This document shows positions 38,093 to 48,056 of a stretch of DNA of 54,583 nt, one piece after another. The translations under genes were made by a program, and so were the position numbers. The notes beneath the pieces are model-generated. The model saw nothing but the letters and a program-made list of their open reading frames with translations, did no database searches and was not told the origin of the DNA. Every line of letters begins with the position of its first letter. Position 1 is the first letter of the stretch. Origin of the DNA: Alphaproteobacteria bacterium UBA2964 (GTDB taxonomy: Bacteria > Pseudomonadota > Alphaproteobacteria > MPNO01 > UBA2964); NCBI GenBank assembly GCA_905182615.1, contig CAJJCG010000045.1, positions 1 to 54,583 of the forward strand. Direction: 5' to 3'.

Positions 38093-39457
38093 GTGCCTAT
38101 CTCTACAATCGAAAACCTATTCCGACCGAAATCGGTAGCGATCATTGGCGCCTCCACCGATCCCATGAAGACTGCTGGCCGGCCATTACAGTTTCTCCGT
38201 AAACATGGTTTTACAGGCGACATCTGGCCCGTCAATCCGCGGGTGGCGGATATCGATGGCATGAGGTGCTACGCGAGCATCGAGGATCTCCCGGGCACAC
38301 CAGATGCCGCTATGATTTTGCTGGGACCAGTAGGGACTGAAGACGCCGCGCGGCAACTCTCAGCCCTTGGCACCTCAGTCGCGATTGTCCTGGCTGGTGG
38401 TTATGGCGAGACCGGACCTGCAGGCGTAAAGCGACAGGCCGCGTTGTCTGAGGCTGCGGGTAAGATGCGGGTTCTCGGCCCCAACACCATCGGACTTTTA
38501 AATCTGCGGGATAGAATAACTCTCTCCGCGTCCGGTGCCCTCGACACCGAGCACCTTACCGCAGGCAGCATAGGTGTCATTTCACAATCGGGCGGCATTT
38601 TAGGCTCCCTCCTGTCGCGCGCCGCAGCGAAAGGCATCGGCCTGTCTCACCTGGTGGCGACAGGAAACGAAGGCGATCTAGAGGTTTGCGATATTCTCGA
38701 ATGGATGATTGGAGAGGACGATACTTCTGGCATCACCCTCTACCTGGAAGGGCTGCATGACACGAAACGCTTCGCAAAGCTGAGCAAATTAGCGAACCGC
38801 GCTGGAAAGAATTTGATCGTCTACAAGGTCGGAAAATCCGAGGCCGGGGCCCTGGCTTCAGCTTCGCATACTGGTGCCATGGCCGGCGATGACCGGCTTT
38901 ATGATGCTTTGTTTGCCCAGAACGGTGTCGTGCGAGCGGAACGTTTTGACGACCTGCTGGATATAGCCATGGCGCTCAGCATGGGCAAAATACCCAAAGG
39001 TCGCCGCGTCGGCATTCTCACCTCAACCGGTGGTGCCGGTGGTCTGGTTGCTGACCGATGCGGGCTCGCAGGCTTCACCACCCCCGCCCCAAGCCGCAAA
39101 ACAGCCGCCCGGCTCGCTTCACTGTTCAGCCATGCCGGTTTTACCGCCGACCGTAACCCCATCGACCTGACGCTTGCCGGACTGACTCCGGAAATTGTTA
39201 GCGGCTCGATCACCGCCCTGCTCGAAGCCAATGAGTATGACGTCGTCATTCCTATCGTCGGATCATCCGGTGTCGGGCGACCTGAGCTGGTTGCTGACCC
39301 GGTCATTGAAGCCGTGAAAAAAACGTCGAAGCCGTTGCTCGTTTATTGCAGCCCGGATGCGCCTGCCATTATCCACAGACTAAACAGCGCCGGTGTGCCG
39401 ACCTATGCAGCGCCGGAGTCCTGCAGTGATGCTTTGAAAGCCCTGCTGAAAATCTAA
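38093..39457 (+). CDS. CoA-binding NDP-forming acyl-CoA synthetase-like protein (alpha part only)
   Basis: 454 residues from a GTG start. An N-terminal CoA-binding Rossmann domain (RPKSVAIIGASTDPMKTAGR, about 11-30) is followed by two succinyl-CoA-ligase-like flavodoxin domains containing ISQSGGILGSLLSRA and SHTGAMAGDDRLYDALF. The phosphohistidine region is represented by the SASHTGAMAG segment. The ATP-grasp beta part found in full-length relatives of about 700 residues is absent and not encoded next door. It may work with a separate beta subunit. It follows the enoyl-CoA hydratase gene closely, suggesting an acyl-CoA degradation role. Confidence 0.85.
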   Translation: MPISTIENLFRPKSVAIIGASTDPMKTAGRPLQFLRKHGFTGDIWPVNPRVADIDGMRCYASIEDLPGTPDAAMILLGPVGTEDAARQLSALGTSVAIVLAGGYGETGPAGVKRQAALSEAAGKMRVLGPNTIGLLNLRDRITLSASGALDTEHLTAGSIGVISQSGGILGSLLSRAAAKGIGLSHLVATGNEGDLEVCDILEWMIGEDDTSGITLYLEGLHDTKRFAKLSKLANRAGKNLIVYKVGKSEAGALASASHTGAMAGDDRLYDALFAQNGVVRAERFDDLLDIAMALSMGKIPKGRRVGILTSTGGAGGLVADRCGLAGFTTPAPSRKTAARLASLFSHAGFTADRNPIDLTLAGLTPEIVSGSITALLEANEYDVVIPIVGSSGVGRPELVADPVIEAVKKTSKPLLVYCSPDAPAIIHRLNSAGVPTYAAPESCSDALKALLKI

Positions 39458-40188
39458 AGAGACAAAATAGAGTCACGCGGATAACCAATCTCAATGGCGT
39501 CGGCCCGCATGGCAGCAACTCGTCCCACACGCACGACATTGTCCGCTATGTGGTCAGCAACAAACTGGTCCAGGTCAGCACCGACGGCGAGTCGATCCCG
39601 CAAAAATCCCTGCGCTTCACTTTGGGTTGCCGACGGAAACTTTCTATCTGTCGCCGGAATTTCCGCCAAGCTTAAACAGCCACCATTGTGATTGTAGCAA
39701 CCAACTTTAGCCGTATAGGCAAAGACCTCTTGCGGGCTTGGCCCGAGATCGGTCTGCAGCCAGATATCCGTTAAACGATCATAGCTATAGTTACCTTCCG
39801 TCGCATGCATGCGTTCAAGCTGCGGATCCGTAAACCAGGCAACAAATACCGAAACTGTTGTTCCGGGCGAATTTTGAAAGGTCGCAGGCATTGAGCCATA
39901 GCCTGCGAGGTGCGCGGCATAGACCACGTCAAAATCACCGAGGCGTCCTCGTATGACCGGGATTGGGCCAATTCCTGGCAAATCAGAATATTTTCGGGCG
40001 AGCTGTTCGGGAGACTGGTTGGACCCTGCTGCCAGTACAGGCGTCCGTCCCGTCATATCGAAACCATCGTTCTCCAACGGTGACCAATTGCCGTCTTCAA
40101 AGACATAAGAATGGTCAGGGGCGGGAAAGGGGTACGCCTTTGCGTGCGCAACAGGATCGAGCAAAACAGTTCTCCAAATTAGGACCAT
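39454..40188 (-). CDS. Conserved hypothetical protein (possible gamma-glutamylcyclotransferase-like fold)
   Basis: 244 residues, no signal peptide or membrane helix. The segment VLAAGSNQSPEQLARKYSDL followed by a VYAAHLAGYGSMPATF stretch and ATEGNY resembles the GSN...E layout of gamma-glutamylcyclotransferase-like proteins, but the match is loose and catalysis cannot be claimed. Similar proteins occur in other alphaproteobacteria. It overlaps the ligase-like gene by four bases tail to tail and is read divergently from the UbiD-family gene. Confidence 0.7.
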   Translation of the reverse strand: MVLIWRTVLLDPVAHAKAYPFPAPDHSYVFEDGNWSPLENDGFDMTGRTPVLAAGSNQSPEQLARKYSDLPGIGPIPVIRGRLGDFDVVYAAHLAGYGSMPATFQNSPGTTVSVFVAWFTDPQLERMHATEGNYSYDRLTDIWLQTDLGPSPQEVFAYTAKVGCYNHNGGCLSLAEIPATDRKFPSATQSEAQGFLRDRLAVGADLDQFVADHIADNVVRVGRVAAMRADAIEIGYPRDSILSL

Positions 40189-40319
40189 ATCCTCTACGAC
40201 AGCTTTAGCCCCTTGGCAATTCGCTACCGCTCCGCACCAATGGGTTTGCCAAATCCCCCCAACAACGTGCTAAACAACTGCGCGACCGTGTTTTTTTGGG
40301 TTCTGAGAGTGAAGAAACG

Positions 40320-41819
40320 ATGGCATTTGCCAGTCTGCGTGATTTTATGGAGCAGCTTGAACGGGACGGAGAATTAACCCGTGTCTCCAAGCCAGTCTCG
40401 ACCGCGCTCGAAATGACAGAAATCCAGACCCGGCTTCTCGCAGAAGGCGGACCGGCTGTGCTGTTTGAAAACCCATTACGCGACGATGGCACGCCCAGCG
40501 ATATGCCCGTCCTGGTAAATCTGTTTGGCACTGTAGAGCGTGTGGCAGCCGGCATGGCCCGCAAGCCTGAAGAGCTCCGCAAGTTCGGTGAACAGCTCGC
40601 TTTCCTCCGCCAACCGGAGCCACCCGGCGGCTGGCGTGAAGCGCTACAAATGTTACCGATGATCAAGTCAGTCTTCGCGATGAAACCAAAGCTGGTGTCC
40701 AACGCACCCTGTCAGGAAGTCGTCCTGACCGGCGATGACATTGATCTCGCAAAACTTCCAATTCAAAGTTGCTGGCCGGATGAACCTGCGCCCCTAATTA
40801 CTTGGCCGCTGGTCGTCACCGAAGGACCGGGTAGGACCAATCTCGGCATTTACCGGATGCAGGTGACGGGCAAAAATACGACGCTGATGCGCTGGCTCAA
40901 ACATCGTGGCGGCGCGCAGGCGCATGCTATAGCCACCGGTGAGTCTATTCCCGCTGCCGCCGTCATCGGCGCTGACCCGGCAACAATCATCGCCGCTGTC
41001 GCCCCGGTACCGGAATCAATTTCGGAATATCAATTCGCAGGGTTGTTGCGCGACAAGAAAGTCGAGCTCGTTGATTGTAAGACGGTACCACTGAAAGTTC
41101 CCGCCAATGCAGAGATCGTGCTCGAAGGTCATGTGTCGCGAACCCAGTATGAGGGCGAAGGCCCCTACGGCGATCACACGGGCTATTACAACGCGGTCGA
41201 GGACTTCCCGGTCTTCACATTGACCGCAATTACCACGCGGCGTGACCCGATCTATCTCTCGACCTTTACTGGCCGCCCACCGGACGAGCCGTCAGTTCTT
41301 GGCGAAGCCCTGAACGACGTCTTCGTCCCGCTACTGACCCAGCAATTTCCGGAGATCACCGATTTCTGGTTGCCGCCTGAAGCGTGTTCCTATCGCGTCG
41401 CTGTTGTCTCAATCCGCAAGGGTTATCCAGGACATGCCAAGCGCGTCATGATGGGGGTATGGTCGTATCTTCGCCAGTTCATGTACACCAAGTTCGTTAT
41501 CGTCGTGGATGACGATATCGATGCGCGTAACTGGAAAGATGTTATCTGGGCGATTTCAACTAATGTCGACCCAGCCCGAGATTGTACCTTCGTAGAAAAC
41601 ACCCCAATTGATTATCTCGACTTTGCCTCGCCAGAATCTGGTCTGGGCTCCAAAGTCGGCATTGATGCGACGGCAAAACTGCCACCCGAAACAAAGCGCC
41701 CGTGGGGCCGCAAGATTCGCATGAGCGACGATATAATTGAAAAAGTAACCCGCGACTGGCAGGAATATGGCCTGCCCGGCTCCGGCAACCCGATCTGGAA
41801 AAGGAATTCCGATGACTGA
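40320..41819 (+). CDS. UbiD-family decarboxylase
   Basis: 499 residues of the prenylated-FMN-dependent decarboxylase family, which includes UbiD (3-polyprenyl-4-hydroxybenzoate decarboxylase) of ubiquinone synthesis. Seen: [13 protein letters not shown] near the N-terminus, the cofactor/metal region [32 protein letters not shown] with the catalytic Glu, and [17 protein letters not shown]. ubiA at 35.1 kb supports a quinone role, but other aromatic substrates are possible, and no ubiX is in the window. I start at the ATG at 40320. tldE overlaps its end. Confidence 0.93.
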   Translation: MAFASLRDFMEQLERDGELTRVSKPVSTALEMTEIQTRLLAEGGPAVLFENPLRDDGTPSDMPVLVNLFGTVERVAAGMARKPEELRKFGEQLAFLRQPEPPGGWREALQMLPMIKSVFAMKPKLVSNAPCQEVVLTGDDIDLAKLPIQSCWPDEPAPLITWPLVVTEGPGRTNLGIYRMQVTGKNTTLMRWLKHRGGAQAHAIATGESIPAAAVIGADPATIIAAVAPVPESISEYQFAGLLRDKKVELVDCKTVPLKVPANAEIVLEGHVSRTQYEGEGPYGDHTGYYNAVEDFPVFTLTAITTRRDPIYLSTFTGRPPDEPSVLGEALNDVFVPLLTQQFPEITDFWLPPEACSYRVAVVSIRKGYPGHAKRVMMGVWSYLRQFMYTKFVIVVDDDIDARNWKDVIWAISTNVDPARDCTFVENTPIDYLDFASPESGLGSKVGIDATAKLPPETKRPWGRKIRMSDDIIEKVTRDWQEYGLPGSGNPIWKRNSDD

Positions 41820-43155
41820 ACAGGTAAACCAGCTCGACCTCCTGTCGAAATTGCTGGAGATGGCTAAAAAAGAGGGAGCAGAGACCGCCGACGCAGTGGT
41901 ATTTGACGCCACCTCGATTGAAGTCTCCCAACGTCTCGGCGCACCAGAAAAACTGGAAAGAGCCGAATCTGCTGATATGGGGTTACGGGTCTTTATCGGT
42001 AAGCAACAAGCCATCGTCTCCTCTACGGATCATTCCGACGGCGCCTTACGGGAAATGGCTGAACGGGCCGTCGCAATGGCGAAGGCTGCACCCGAAGACC
42101 CATGGTGTGGCATTGCCGATCCCGACCAGATTGCCAAGACTATCGCCGAAATGGATAGCTTCGATCCGGTCGAGCCAGAAACCCAGACATTGATCGACAT
42201 GGCCACTGAGGCGGAAGAAGCCGCCCGTGCGGTGGCAGGTGTTACCAATTCCGAAGGTGCAGAAGCCGGTTACAGCAGAGCGCGTATCGCTATGGCCGCA
42301 TCCAACGGTTTCGCACAGAATTACGCCGTCACCAGCCATAGCTTTTCAGCATCGGTCATCGCCGGTGAAGGCACCACGATGGAGCGGGATTACGATTTTA
42401 CATCCGCCGTCTATGCCGAAGACCTGAAATCACCTGCAGAAGTTGGACGCAGAGCTGGTGAACGCGCGGTCGCCCGCATCAACCCGCAGAAGAAAAAAAC
42501 CTCGCATGTACCTGTCGTTTATGACTGGCGTGCTTCTTCAAGCCTATTGCGTCACCTGACAGGTGCCATCAACGGTGCCGGGATTGCACGCGGCACCTCT
42601 TTCTTAAAGGAAATGATGGGCGGACAGATCTTTGGCGACAACATTACCATCCACGATGACCCGCATCGCAGGCGTGGATTAAGTTCCAAACCATTCGACG
42701 GTGAAGGCATCGCGACCACGCCGAAGAAAATTATTGAGAACGGAAAATTAATGACCTGGCTCCTCGACCTTGCCTCTTCACGTCAGCTCGGTCTGTCGAC
42801 GACCGGCAATGCGGCACGCGGCACCAGCGGTCCGCCGAGCCCGTCATCGACCAATGTGTATCTGGAAGCTGGTGAACTCTCGGTTGCAGAGCTAATTGGT
42901 GACATCAAGGAAGGGTTTCTAGTCAATGAATTGATTGGCATGGGTGTCAACGGCGTTACCGGCGATTACAGCCGAGGCGCCAGCGGCTTCTGGATTGAAA
43001 ATGGCGAAATAACCTACCCAGTCAGCGAAATGACAATAGCCGGAAACCTCAAGGATATGTTTGCCGCTTTAATCCCGGCAAATGATCTTGAATTCCGTTA
43101 CGGTACCGATGCACCAACCGTTAGAATCGACGGGATGACAGTCGCCGGTCTCTAA
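41812..43155 (+). CDS. pmbA: TldE/PmbA, partner of TldD
   Basis: 447 residues, the non-catalytic subunit of the TldD/E protease. It lacks the HExxxH motif of TldD but shares the fold; the family C-terminus [29 protein letters not shown] is obvious. The ATG at 41812 lies inside the UbiD-family gene end (8-base overlap) and is preceded by AAGGAA. Its partner tldD is 12 kb away at 28.6 kb. Confidence 0.95.
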   Translation: MTEQVNQLDLLSKLLEMAKKEGAETADAVVFDATSIEVSQRLGAPEKLERAESADMGLRVFIGKQQAIVSSTDHSDGALREMAERAVAMAKAAPEDPWCGIADPDQIAKTIAEMDSFDPVEPETQTLIDMATEAEEAARAVAGVTNSEGAEAGYSRARIAMAASNGFAQNYAVTSHSFSASVIAGEGTTMERDYDFTSAVYAEDLKSPAEVGRRAGERAVARINPQKKKTSHVPVVYDWRASSSLLRHLTGAINGAGIARGTSFLKEMMGGQIFGDNITIHDDPHRRRGLSSKPFDGEGIATTPKKIIENGKLMTWLLDLASSRQLGLSTTGNAARGTSGPPSPSSTNVYLEAGELSVAELIGDIKEGFLVNELIGMGVNGVTGDYSRGASGFWIENGEITYPVSEMTIAGNLKDMFAALIPANDLEFRYGTDAPTVRIDGMTVAGL

Positions 43156-43223
43156 TTCTTTATCGCGGGCGAAGCTCAATTGGCTTGGCACGCATTTAAT
43201 TGGCGGGATTCAAGGCACATGCT

Positions 43224-45065
43224 ATGATTCCGCTCCTAAATTGCGAGCGCATGAACAGTCCTGACACCCAGATCGTGGTAACAAAGAACGAGCTAGCCAC
43301 AACACAGTCACTCGTCGCACGGCTTGTGCGCGAATATGTGCGTCCGCATCGCGGCCGATTGGGTCTTGCGGTCCTCTGCATGGCAATTGTAGCCGGGACG
43401 ACCGCTGCCAATGCGTATCTGATGAAACCAGTCTTCGACGACGTGTTTATTCTCAAAGACAAGTCGATGCTGCTCATCATCCCGATTACGATATTGCTTA
43501 TCGCCGTTATCAAGGGCGCCGCGACCTACGGTCAGGCGGTGTTGATGAGTTATATCGGCCAAAAAATCGTCGCGACAATTCAATGTGGGATGTTTTCACA
43601 TCTCATGTGGGCTGACATTGCGTATTTCCAGAAGACGGCTACTGGCAAGCTGATCTCACGATTTAACAATGATGCAAATATGCTGCGGGCTGCCGTCTCC
43701 AACGTTCTCGTCGGTATCGCGAAAGACACTCTAACACTAATCTTTCTCGTGGGATTACTGTTTTATCATGACTGGGCATTGGCGCTGATCGCCTTCGTCG
43801 TCTTTCCAGTCGCTGTGTATCCAATCGTCAGGATCGGTCAACGTATGCGCAAGGTGTCGGACAACACGCAGGTTCAGATGGGCGAATTGACGACTCTCCT
43901 AGACGAGACATTCCGGGGGGCCCGACATGTCCGTGCCTATGGCATGGAAGAATATGAGATCGATCGGGCTGGCAGCATTATCGAAACAATATTTCAGCTG
44001 GTCCAGAAAGCCGCCCGGGTGCGGTCTGCAACCCACCCGATTATGGAATCACTCGGCGGTGTCGCTATCGCTGTCATAATTTTTTACGGCGGCAGCCAGG
44101 TCGTATCCGGCTCCACAACACCAGGTACCTTTGCTTCCTTTATCGCCGCCCTGTTGATGGCCTACCCGGCAATGAAAAGCCTCGCCAACCTCAATGCCAA
44201 TCTTCAAGAAGGACTCGCCGCGGCGCAGCGTATCTTCACCCTTGTCGATGCCGCCCCCTCGATCCAGGACAAAGCCGATGCAAAACACCTCGGTACCATC
44301 CGGGGTGAGGTTAAGTTTGAAGATGTACGCTTTGGCTATGAGAAAGACCGTCCAGCGCTCTCCGGCATCAACTTGGACATCCCCGCAGGCAGCACGATTG
44401 CTCTAGTTGGTCCCTCTGGTGCTGGAAAATCAACGATCTTGAATCTCATTCCGCGTTTCTATGACAGCGACGATGGGCAAATTCTGGTTGATGGCGAAAA
44501 TTTACGTGATGTTACTGTTTCATCACTGCGCGCCAATATTGCTTTGGTCTCACAGGACATTACCCTGTTTGATGACACGGTCCGTAGCAACATTGCCTAC
44601 GGGAAGCTCGATGCTTCCGATGACGAAATTATTGCTGCCGCGACCGCCGCTGAGGCGCATGAATTTATTACTCGGTTGGTGTCTGGATACGACACCCATG
44701 TCGGTGGGCGCGGCTTAAAACTCTCTGGCGGCCAACGCCAGCGGATCGCCATTGCACGCGCGATGTTAAAGAACGCACCGATCCTACTCCTCGATGAGGC
44801 GACATCGGCCCTTGATACTGAAACCGAACGTCAGGTCCAATCCGCCCTCGAAAATCTCACCGAGGGACGCACGACAATTGTAATTGCCCACCGATTATCA
44901 ACCGTTATGGCAGCTGACACAATTTACGTGATGGATAACGGAGAAATCGTCGAACAAGGAACCCACGCGGAGCTTCTCGCCAAAGGCGGGGCCTATGCCC
45001 GACTTTACGCAGTGCAGTTTGCCGAACAGGCCGAAGAGGTCACACCGGCAGAGGTCTCTACCTAG
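43224..45065 (+). CDS. msbA: Lipid A/phospholipid ABC exporter (MsbA-like)
   Basis: Homodimeric flippase for the lipid A core: a six-helix transmembrane domain (about 40-330) fused to a nucleotide-binding domain. Walker A is GPSGAGKST, the signature is LSGGQRQRIAIARA, Walker B is ILLLDEATSALD and the switch His is in IAHRLSTV. The neighbours waaA, lpxK and lpxL support lipid A as substrate. The start is uncertain: a TTG at 43200, ATG at 43224 (AAGG upstream) or ATG at 43251; I take 43224. Confidence 0.93.
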   Translation: MIPLLNCERMNSPDTQIVVTKNELATTQSLVARLVREYVRPHRGRLGLAVLCMAIVAGTTAANAYLMKPVFDDVFILKDKSMLLIIPITILLIAVIKGAATYGQAVLMSYIGQKIVATIQCGMFSHLMWADIAYFQKTATGKLISRFNNDANMLRAAVSNVLVGIAKDTLTLIFLVGLLFYHDWALALIAFVVFPVAVYPIVRIGQRMRKVSDNTQVQMGELTTLLDETFRGARHVRAYGMEEYEIDRAGSIIETIFQLVQKAARVRSATHPIMESLGGVAIAVIIFYGGSQVVSGSTTPGTFASFIAALLMAYPAMKSLANLNANLQEGLAAAQRIFTLVDAAPSIQDKADAKHLGTIRGEVKFEDVRFGYEKDRPALSGINLDIPAGSTIALVGPSGAGKSTILNLIPRFYDSDDGQILVDGENLRDVTVSSLRANIALVSQDITLFDDTVRSNIAYGKLDASDDEIIAAATAAEAHEFITRLVSGYDTHVGGRGLKLSGGQRQRIAIARAMLKNAPILLLDEATSALDTETERQVQSALENLTEGRTTIVIAHRLSTVMAADTIYVMDNGEIVEQGTHAELLAKGGAYARLYAVQFAEQAEEVTPAEVST

Positions 45066-45068
45066 GCA

Positions 45069-45785
45069 ATGGCACTGTTCAAAAATATAATGCGGCGACC
45101 CGGCCCGCGCGCCACCGCGTGTTGGCTGGCGGCCAACTATATTCGTTTTGTGAAAATCACGGGGCGGTGGCGTTTTGAAGGGACAGAAATTCCTCAAAAG
45201 CTGATCGATGAGAACAAACCCTTTCTTGTCGCATTCTGGCACGGACGGCTTTTGATGATGTCATTGGCCTGGCCCTATGACCCTCCATTCAAGATGGTAA
45301 TCTCGCATCATCAAGACGGCGAACTGATTGCACAAACGATCCGCATGCTTGGGTTTGGCTCGATTGGTGGTTCATCCTCTCGTGGTGGCGTCGGCGCGGT
45401 ACGCGCGATGTTGCGGGCCCTCAAATCAGGAGAATATGTTGGCGTCACGCCCGACGGCCCGCGCGGACCAAGGATGCAAGCCGCACAAGGCGTCGTGTTC
45501 GCAGCGCGTCATGCCGGTGTGCCCATACTACCGCTAAGCTACGCAGCCAAAGGCAGTAAAATACTCTCAAGCTGGGATCGGTTCCTTATTCCCCTGCCCT
45601 TTTGCCGAGGCATTATGAAATGGGGTAACCCGATTGAAGTCGCCGCCAACGCGGATGGAGAGGAAATTGCCCGGGTCACGGCGACACTCGCAAACGAGCT
45701 AAACCAGATCACACATCTATTAGACACCGAATTGGGTTTGCCACTCATAGAACCTACAGCATACACCGCCGGAACACCGTCATGA
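45069..45785 (+). CDS. DUF374 lysophospholipid acyltransferase-like protein
   Basis: 238 residues of the LPLAT superfamily, DUF374 branch. The HX4-type region is represented by AFWHGRLLMM, with VISHHQDGELIA following, and the conserved TPDGPRGPRMQAAQGVV loop is present. In alphaproteobacteria this gene commonly sits with msbA and waaA, which points to lipid A acylation or transport; the exact acceptor is not known. It begins three bases after msbA and overlaps waaA by four. Confidence 0.9.
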   Translation: MALFKNIMRRPGPRATACWLAANYIRFVKITGRWRFEGTEIPQKLIDENKPFLVAFWHGRLLMMSLAWPYDPPFKMVISHHQDGELIAQTIRMLGFGSIGGSSSRGGVGAVRAMLRALKSGEYVGVTPDGPRGPRMQAAQGVVFAARHAGVPILPLSYAAKGSKILSSWDRFLIPLPFCRGIMKWGNPIEVAANADGEEIARVTATLANELNQITHLLDTELGLPLIEPTAYTAGTPS

Positions 45786-47095
45786 TTCTGCCGGTATATC
45801 GTGGTCTTGCCTACGCGGCGGCCCCCATCCTCCGTCACTTTCTCGAACGCCGCAAACGGCGCGGCAAGGAAGACCCAAATAGAATAGAGGAACGGTTCGG
45901 CAATCCCAGCAAAAAGCGTCCGGCAGGTTCTGTAATCTGGTTCCATGCCGCCAGCGTTGGCGAGGCTATTTCTATCCTCTCTCTGATTAACCGACTTTAT
46001 CACGACTATCCAACTCACTCCATTTTAGTAACCACCGGAACAGTAACGTCCGCCACGATCATGGCCGAACGTCTGCCCCAGAGCGTTATCCATCAATTTA
46101 TTCCCGTTGATCAGCCGATGTGGATTCAACGATTTCTTGATCATTGGAAACCCAATATTGCCTTATGGGTCGAGTCCGAATTCTGGCCAAATTTACTGAC
46201 TGCTATTCATCAACGTGGCATTCCCTTAATTTTGATAAATGCCCGCGTATCGCCCGACTCGTTTCGTGGCTGGCAGCGGGTGCCGCGGACCATCGCGCGT
46301 TTGCTCGGCTGTTTCTCTCTCTGTCTTGCGCAGAGTGTAGAGGATGCCGAGAAGCTTACCGAGCTTAGTGCCAAGAACGTTCACATACCGGGAAACCTCA
46401 AATTTGCCGCCGAGCCGTTACCCGTCGACGATAAAGCCCTGTCGACACTGTGGAACGACATTAGCACCCGGCCCGTGTGGGTCGCCGCCAGCACCCATTC
46501 AGGAGAAGAAGAAGCAGTTGCAAATGCTCACCGGGCAATCGCAAAGAACCAGCCGGATATTTTGACAATCATTATTCCGCGCCACCCAGCCCGCTCGACC
46601 GAGATAGCCAGAGAAATACTCGGCATGGGTCATTCGGTGTCTCTGCGGAGCAAGGGTGAACCGGTAACATCCGAAACCGCGATCTATATAGCTGACACTG
46701 TTGGCGAGCTTGGCTTGTTTTACAGACTGGCTCCAATCGCCTTTATCGGCGGGACACTGGTTCCCCATGGCGGCCAGAATATGCTGGAAGCTGCCAAGCT
46801 GGAATGCGCCATCATCCATGGTCCTTCTACGACCAATTTTGCAGCGGTTACGTCGGAAGTTTCTGCGGCGGGTGGCTCAACCATCATACAAAACGCAACG
46901 GAACTGGCAGATGCGGTATCAAGCCTGCACTCAGACGAAGGCCGCAGGACAGGTCAGATCGCAGCAGCTCTCGCTGTTGCTCAGTCCCAGACCAATGTTC
47001 TCGACGCAGTAATTGCATTGTTAGAGCCCTATCTAGCGGCGCTTGATAAACCATCAGCTGGCAACGCCAAGGCAAAGCAAAATGCGCGCGCCTGA
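45782..47095 (+). CDS. waaA: 3-Deoxy-D-manno-octulosonic acid (Kdo) transferase
   Basis: Adds Kdo to lipid IVA at the inner membrane; GT30 family, 437 residues. An N-terminal anchor helix is followed by the GT-B fold. Conserved landmarks are FHAASVGEAISILSLINRL with the catalytic Glu, the acceptor segment WVESEFWPNLL, a middle PGNLKFAAEPLP, and GGTLVPHGGQNMLEAAKLEC near the nucleotide site. GTG or ATG coupling with DUF374 is by a 4-base overlap. lpxK starts inside its 3' end. Confidence 0.96.
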   Translation: MILPVYRGLAYAAAPILRHFLERRKRRGKEDPNRIEERFGNPSKKRPAGSVIWFHAASVGEAISILSLINRLYHDYPTHSILVTTGTVTSATIMAERLPQSVIHQFIPVDQPMWIQRFLDHWKPNIALWVESEFWPNLLTAIHQRGIPLILINARVSPDSFRGWQRVPRTIARLLGCFSLCLAQSVEDAEKLTELSAKNVHIPGNLKFAAEPLPVDDKALSTLWNDISTRPVWVAASTHSGEEEAVANAHRAIAKNQPDILTIIIPRHPARSTEIAREILGMGHSVSLRSKGEPVTSETAIYIADTVGELGLFYRLAPIAFIGGTLVPHGGQNMLEAAKLECAIIHGPSTTNFAAVTSEVSAAGGSTIIQNATELADAVSSLHSDEGRRTGQIAAALAVAQSQTNVLDAVIALLEPYLAALDKPSAGNAKAKQNARA

Positions 47096-48056
47096 ATTCT
47101 GGCACGCGTCCAGCAAGACGGGCAGAATGTTGTCTCCGCTGTCCGTGCTATGGCGAGCAGGTGCCGCATTACGAAATTGCGGCGCCGGAAGTCCCTGGAA
47201 AGCGTCAGTACCCGTCCTATGTATTGGTAACCTCACCGCAGGCGGCGCCGGGAAAACCCCACTGGCCATAGACCTGACGCGCGCCTTACTAGTAAAGGGA
47301 TATCGCCCGAACCTCCTCAGTCGCGGGTATGGCGGGACCCTTCAAGGGCCTATACTCGTCGATCCCAACATTCATTCTGCTTCAGAGGTTGGGGATGAAC
47401 CGCTCCTCCTCGCAGAAACGGCGCCGACGTGGGTATCGCGCGATCGCATTGCTGGGGTGACGCAAGCCGTTAAAAACGACGCCAACATTATCGTAATGGA
47501 TGATGGCTTTCAGAACCCCGCAATCGCCAAGACACTCTCTATACTGACAATTGATGGCGGTTACGGATTTGGCAATGGTCGCGTCATCCCTGCTGGTCCC
47601 TTGCGGGAAACCATTGCTTCCGGTCTTGCCCGTTGTGACGCCGTCGTCATTATCGGAGAAGACCAGCGTGGCCTTACACAAGAAATCGACGACGCCTGCC
47701 CCATCTATCGAGCGCGGATCGTTACCTACCCAGATCCGGAAATGGCGGGACAGAAAGTTGTTGCCTTTGCGGGTATTGCCAGACCGTCAAAATTCTACAG
47801 CACTCTCCAGGAGTTGGGTTGCGAAATCGTTGGGACTCAGGATTTTCCGGATCATCACAAATTTGACCCGGACGAGGTAATCAAGATATGTGACCATGCA
47901 TATCAACTAGGGGCCATCCCGGTCACAACGCAGAAAGACTACGTGCGCCTACCAGACGAAGCCCGTGCCCTGATTAAAACAATTCGTATTTCTCTCGAAT
48001 GGGAAGACGCTAACGCGCATGAGCGCCTTCTAGAAAAGTTATACGTAGATGGCTAA
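47082..48056 (+). CDS. lpxK: Tetraacyldisaccharide 4'-kinase
   Basis: Phosphorylates the 4' position of the lipid A disaccharide. 324 residues from the ATG at 47082 (MRAPEFW), which overlaps waaA by 14 bases; AAGG is 10 bases upstream. The P-loop is GNLTAGGAGKTPLA, and the catalytic MDDGFQNP is clear. The sequence continues with RVIPAGPLRE and FPDHHKF, both family hallmarks. A frame extension upstream is rejected because family proteins begin near RAPEFW. Confidence 0.96.
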   Translation: MRAPEFWHASSKTGRMLSPLSVLWRAGAALRNCGAGSPWKASVPVLCIGNLTAGGAGKTPLAIDLTRALLVKGYRPNLLSRGYGGTLQGPILVDPNIHSASEVGDEPLLLAETAPTWVSRDRIAGVTQAVKNDANIIVMDDGFQNPAIAKTLSILTIDGGYGFGNGRVIPAGPLRETIASGLARCDAVVIIGEDQRGLTQEIDDACPIYRARIVTYPDPEMAGQKVVAFAGIARPSKFYSTLQELGCEIVGTQDFPDHHKFDPDEVIKICDHAYQLGAIPVTTQKDYVRLPDEARALIKTIRISLEWEDANAHERLLEKLYVDG

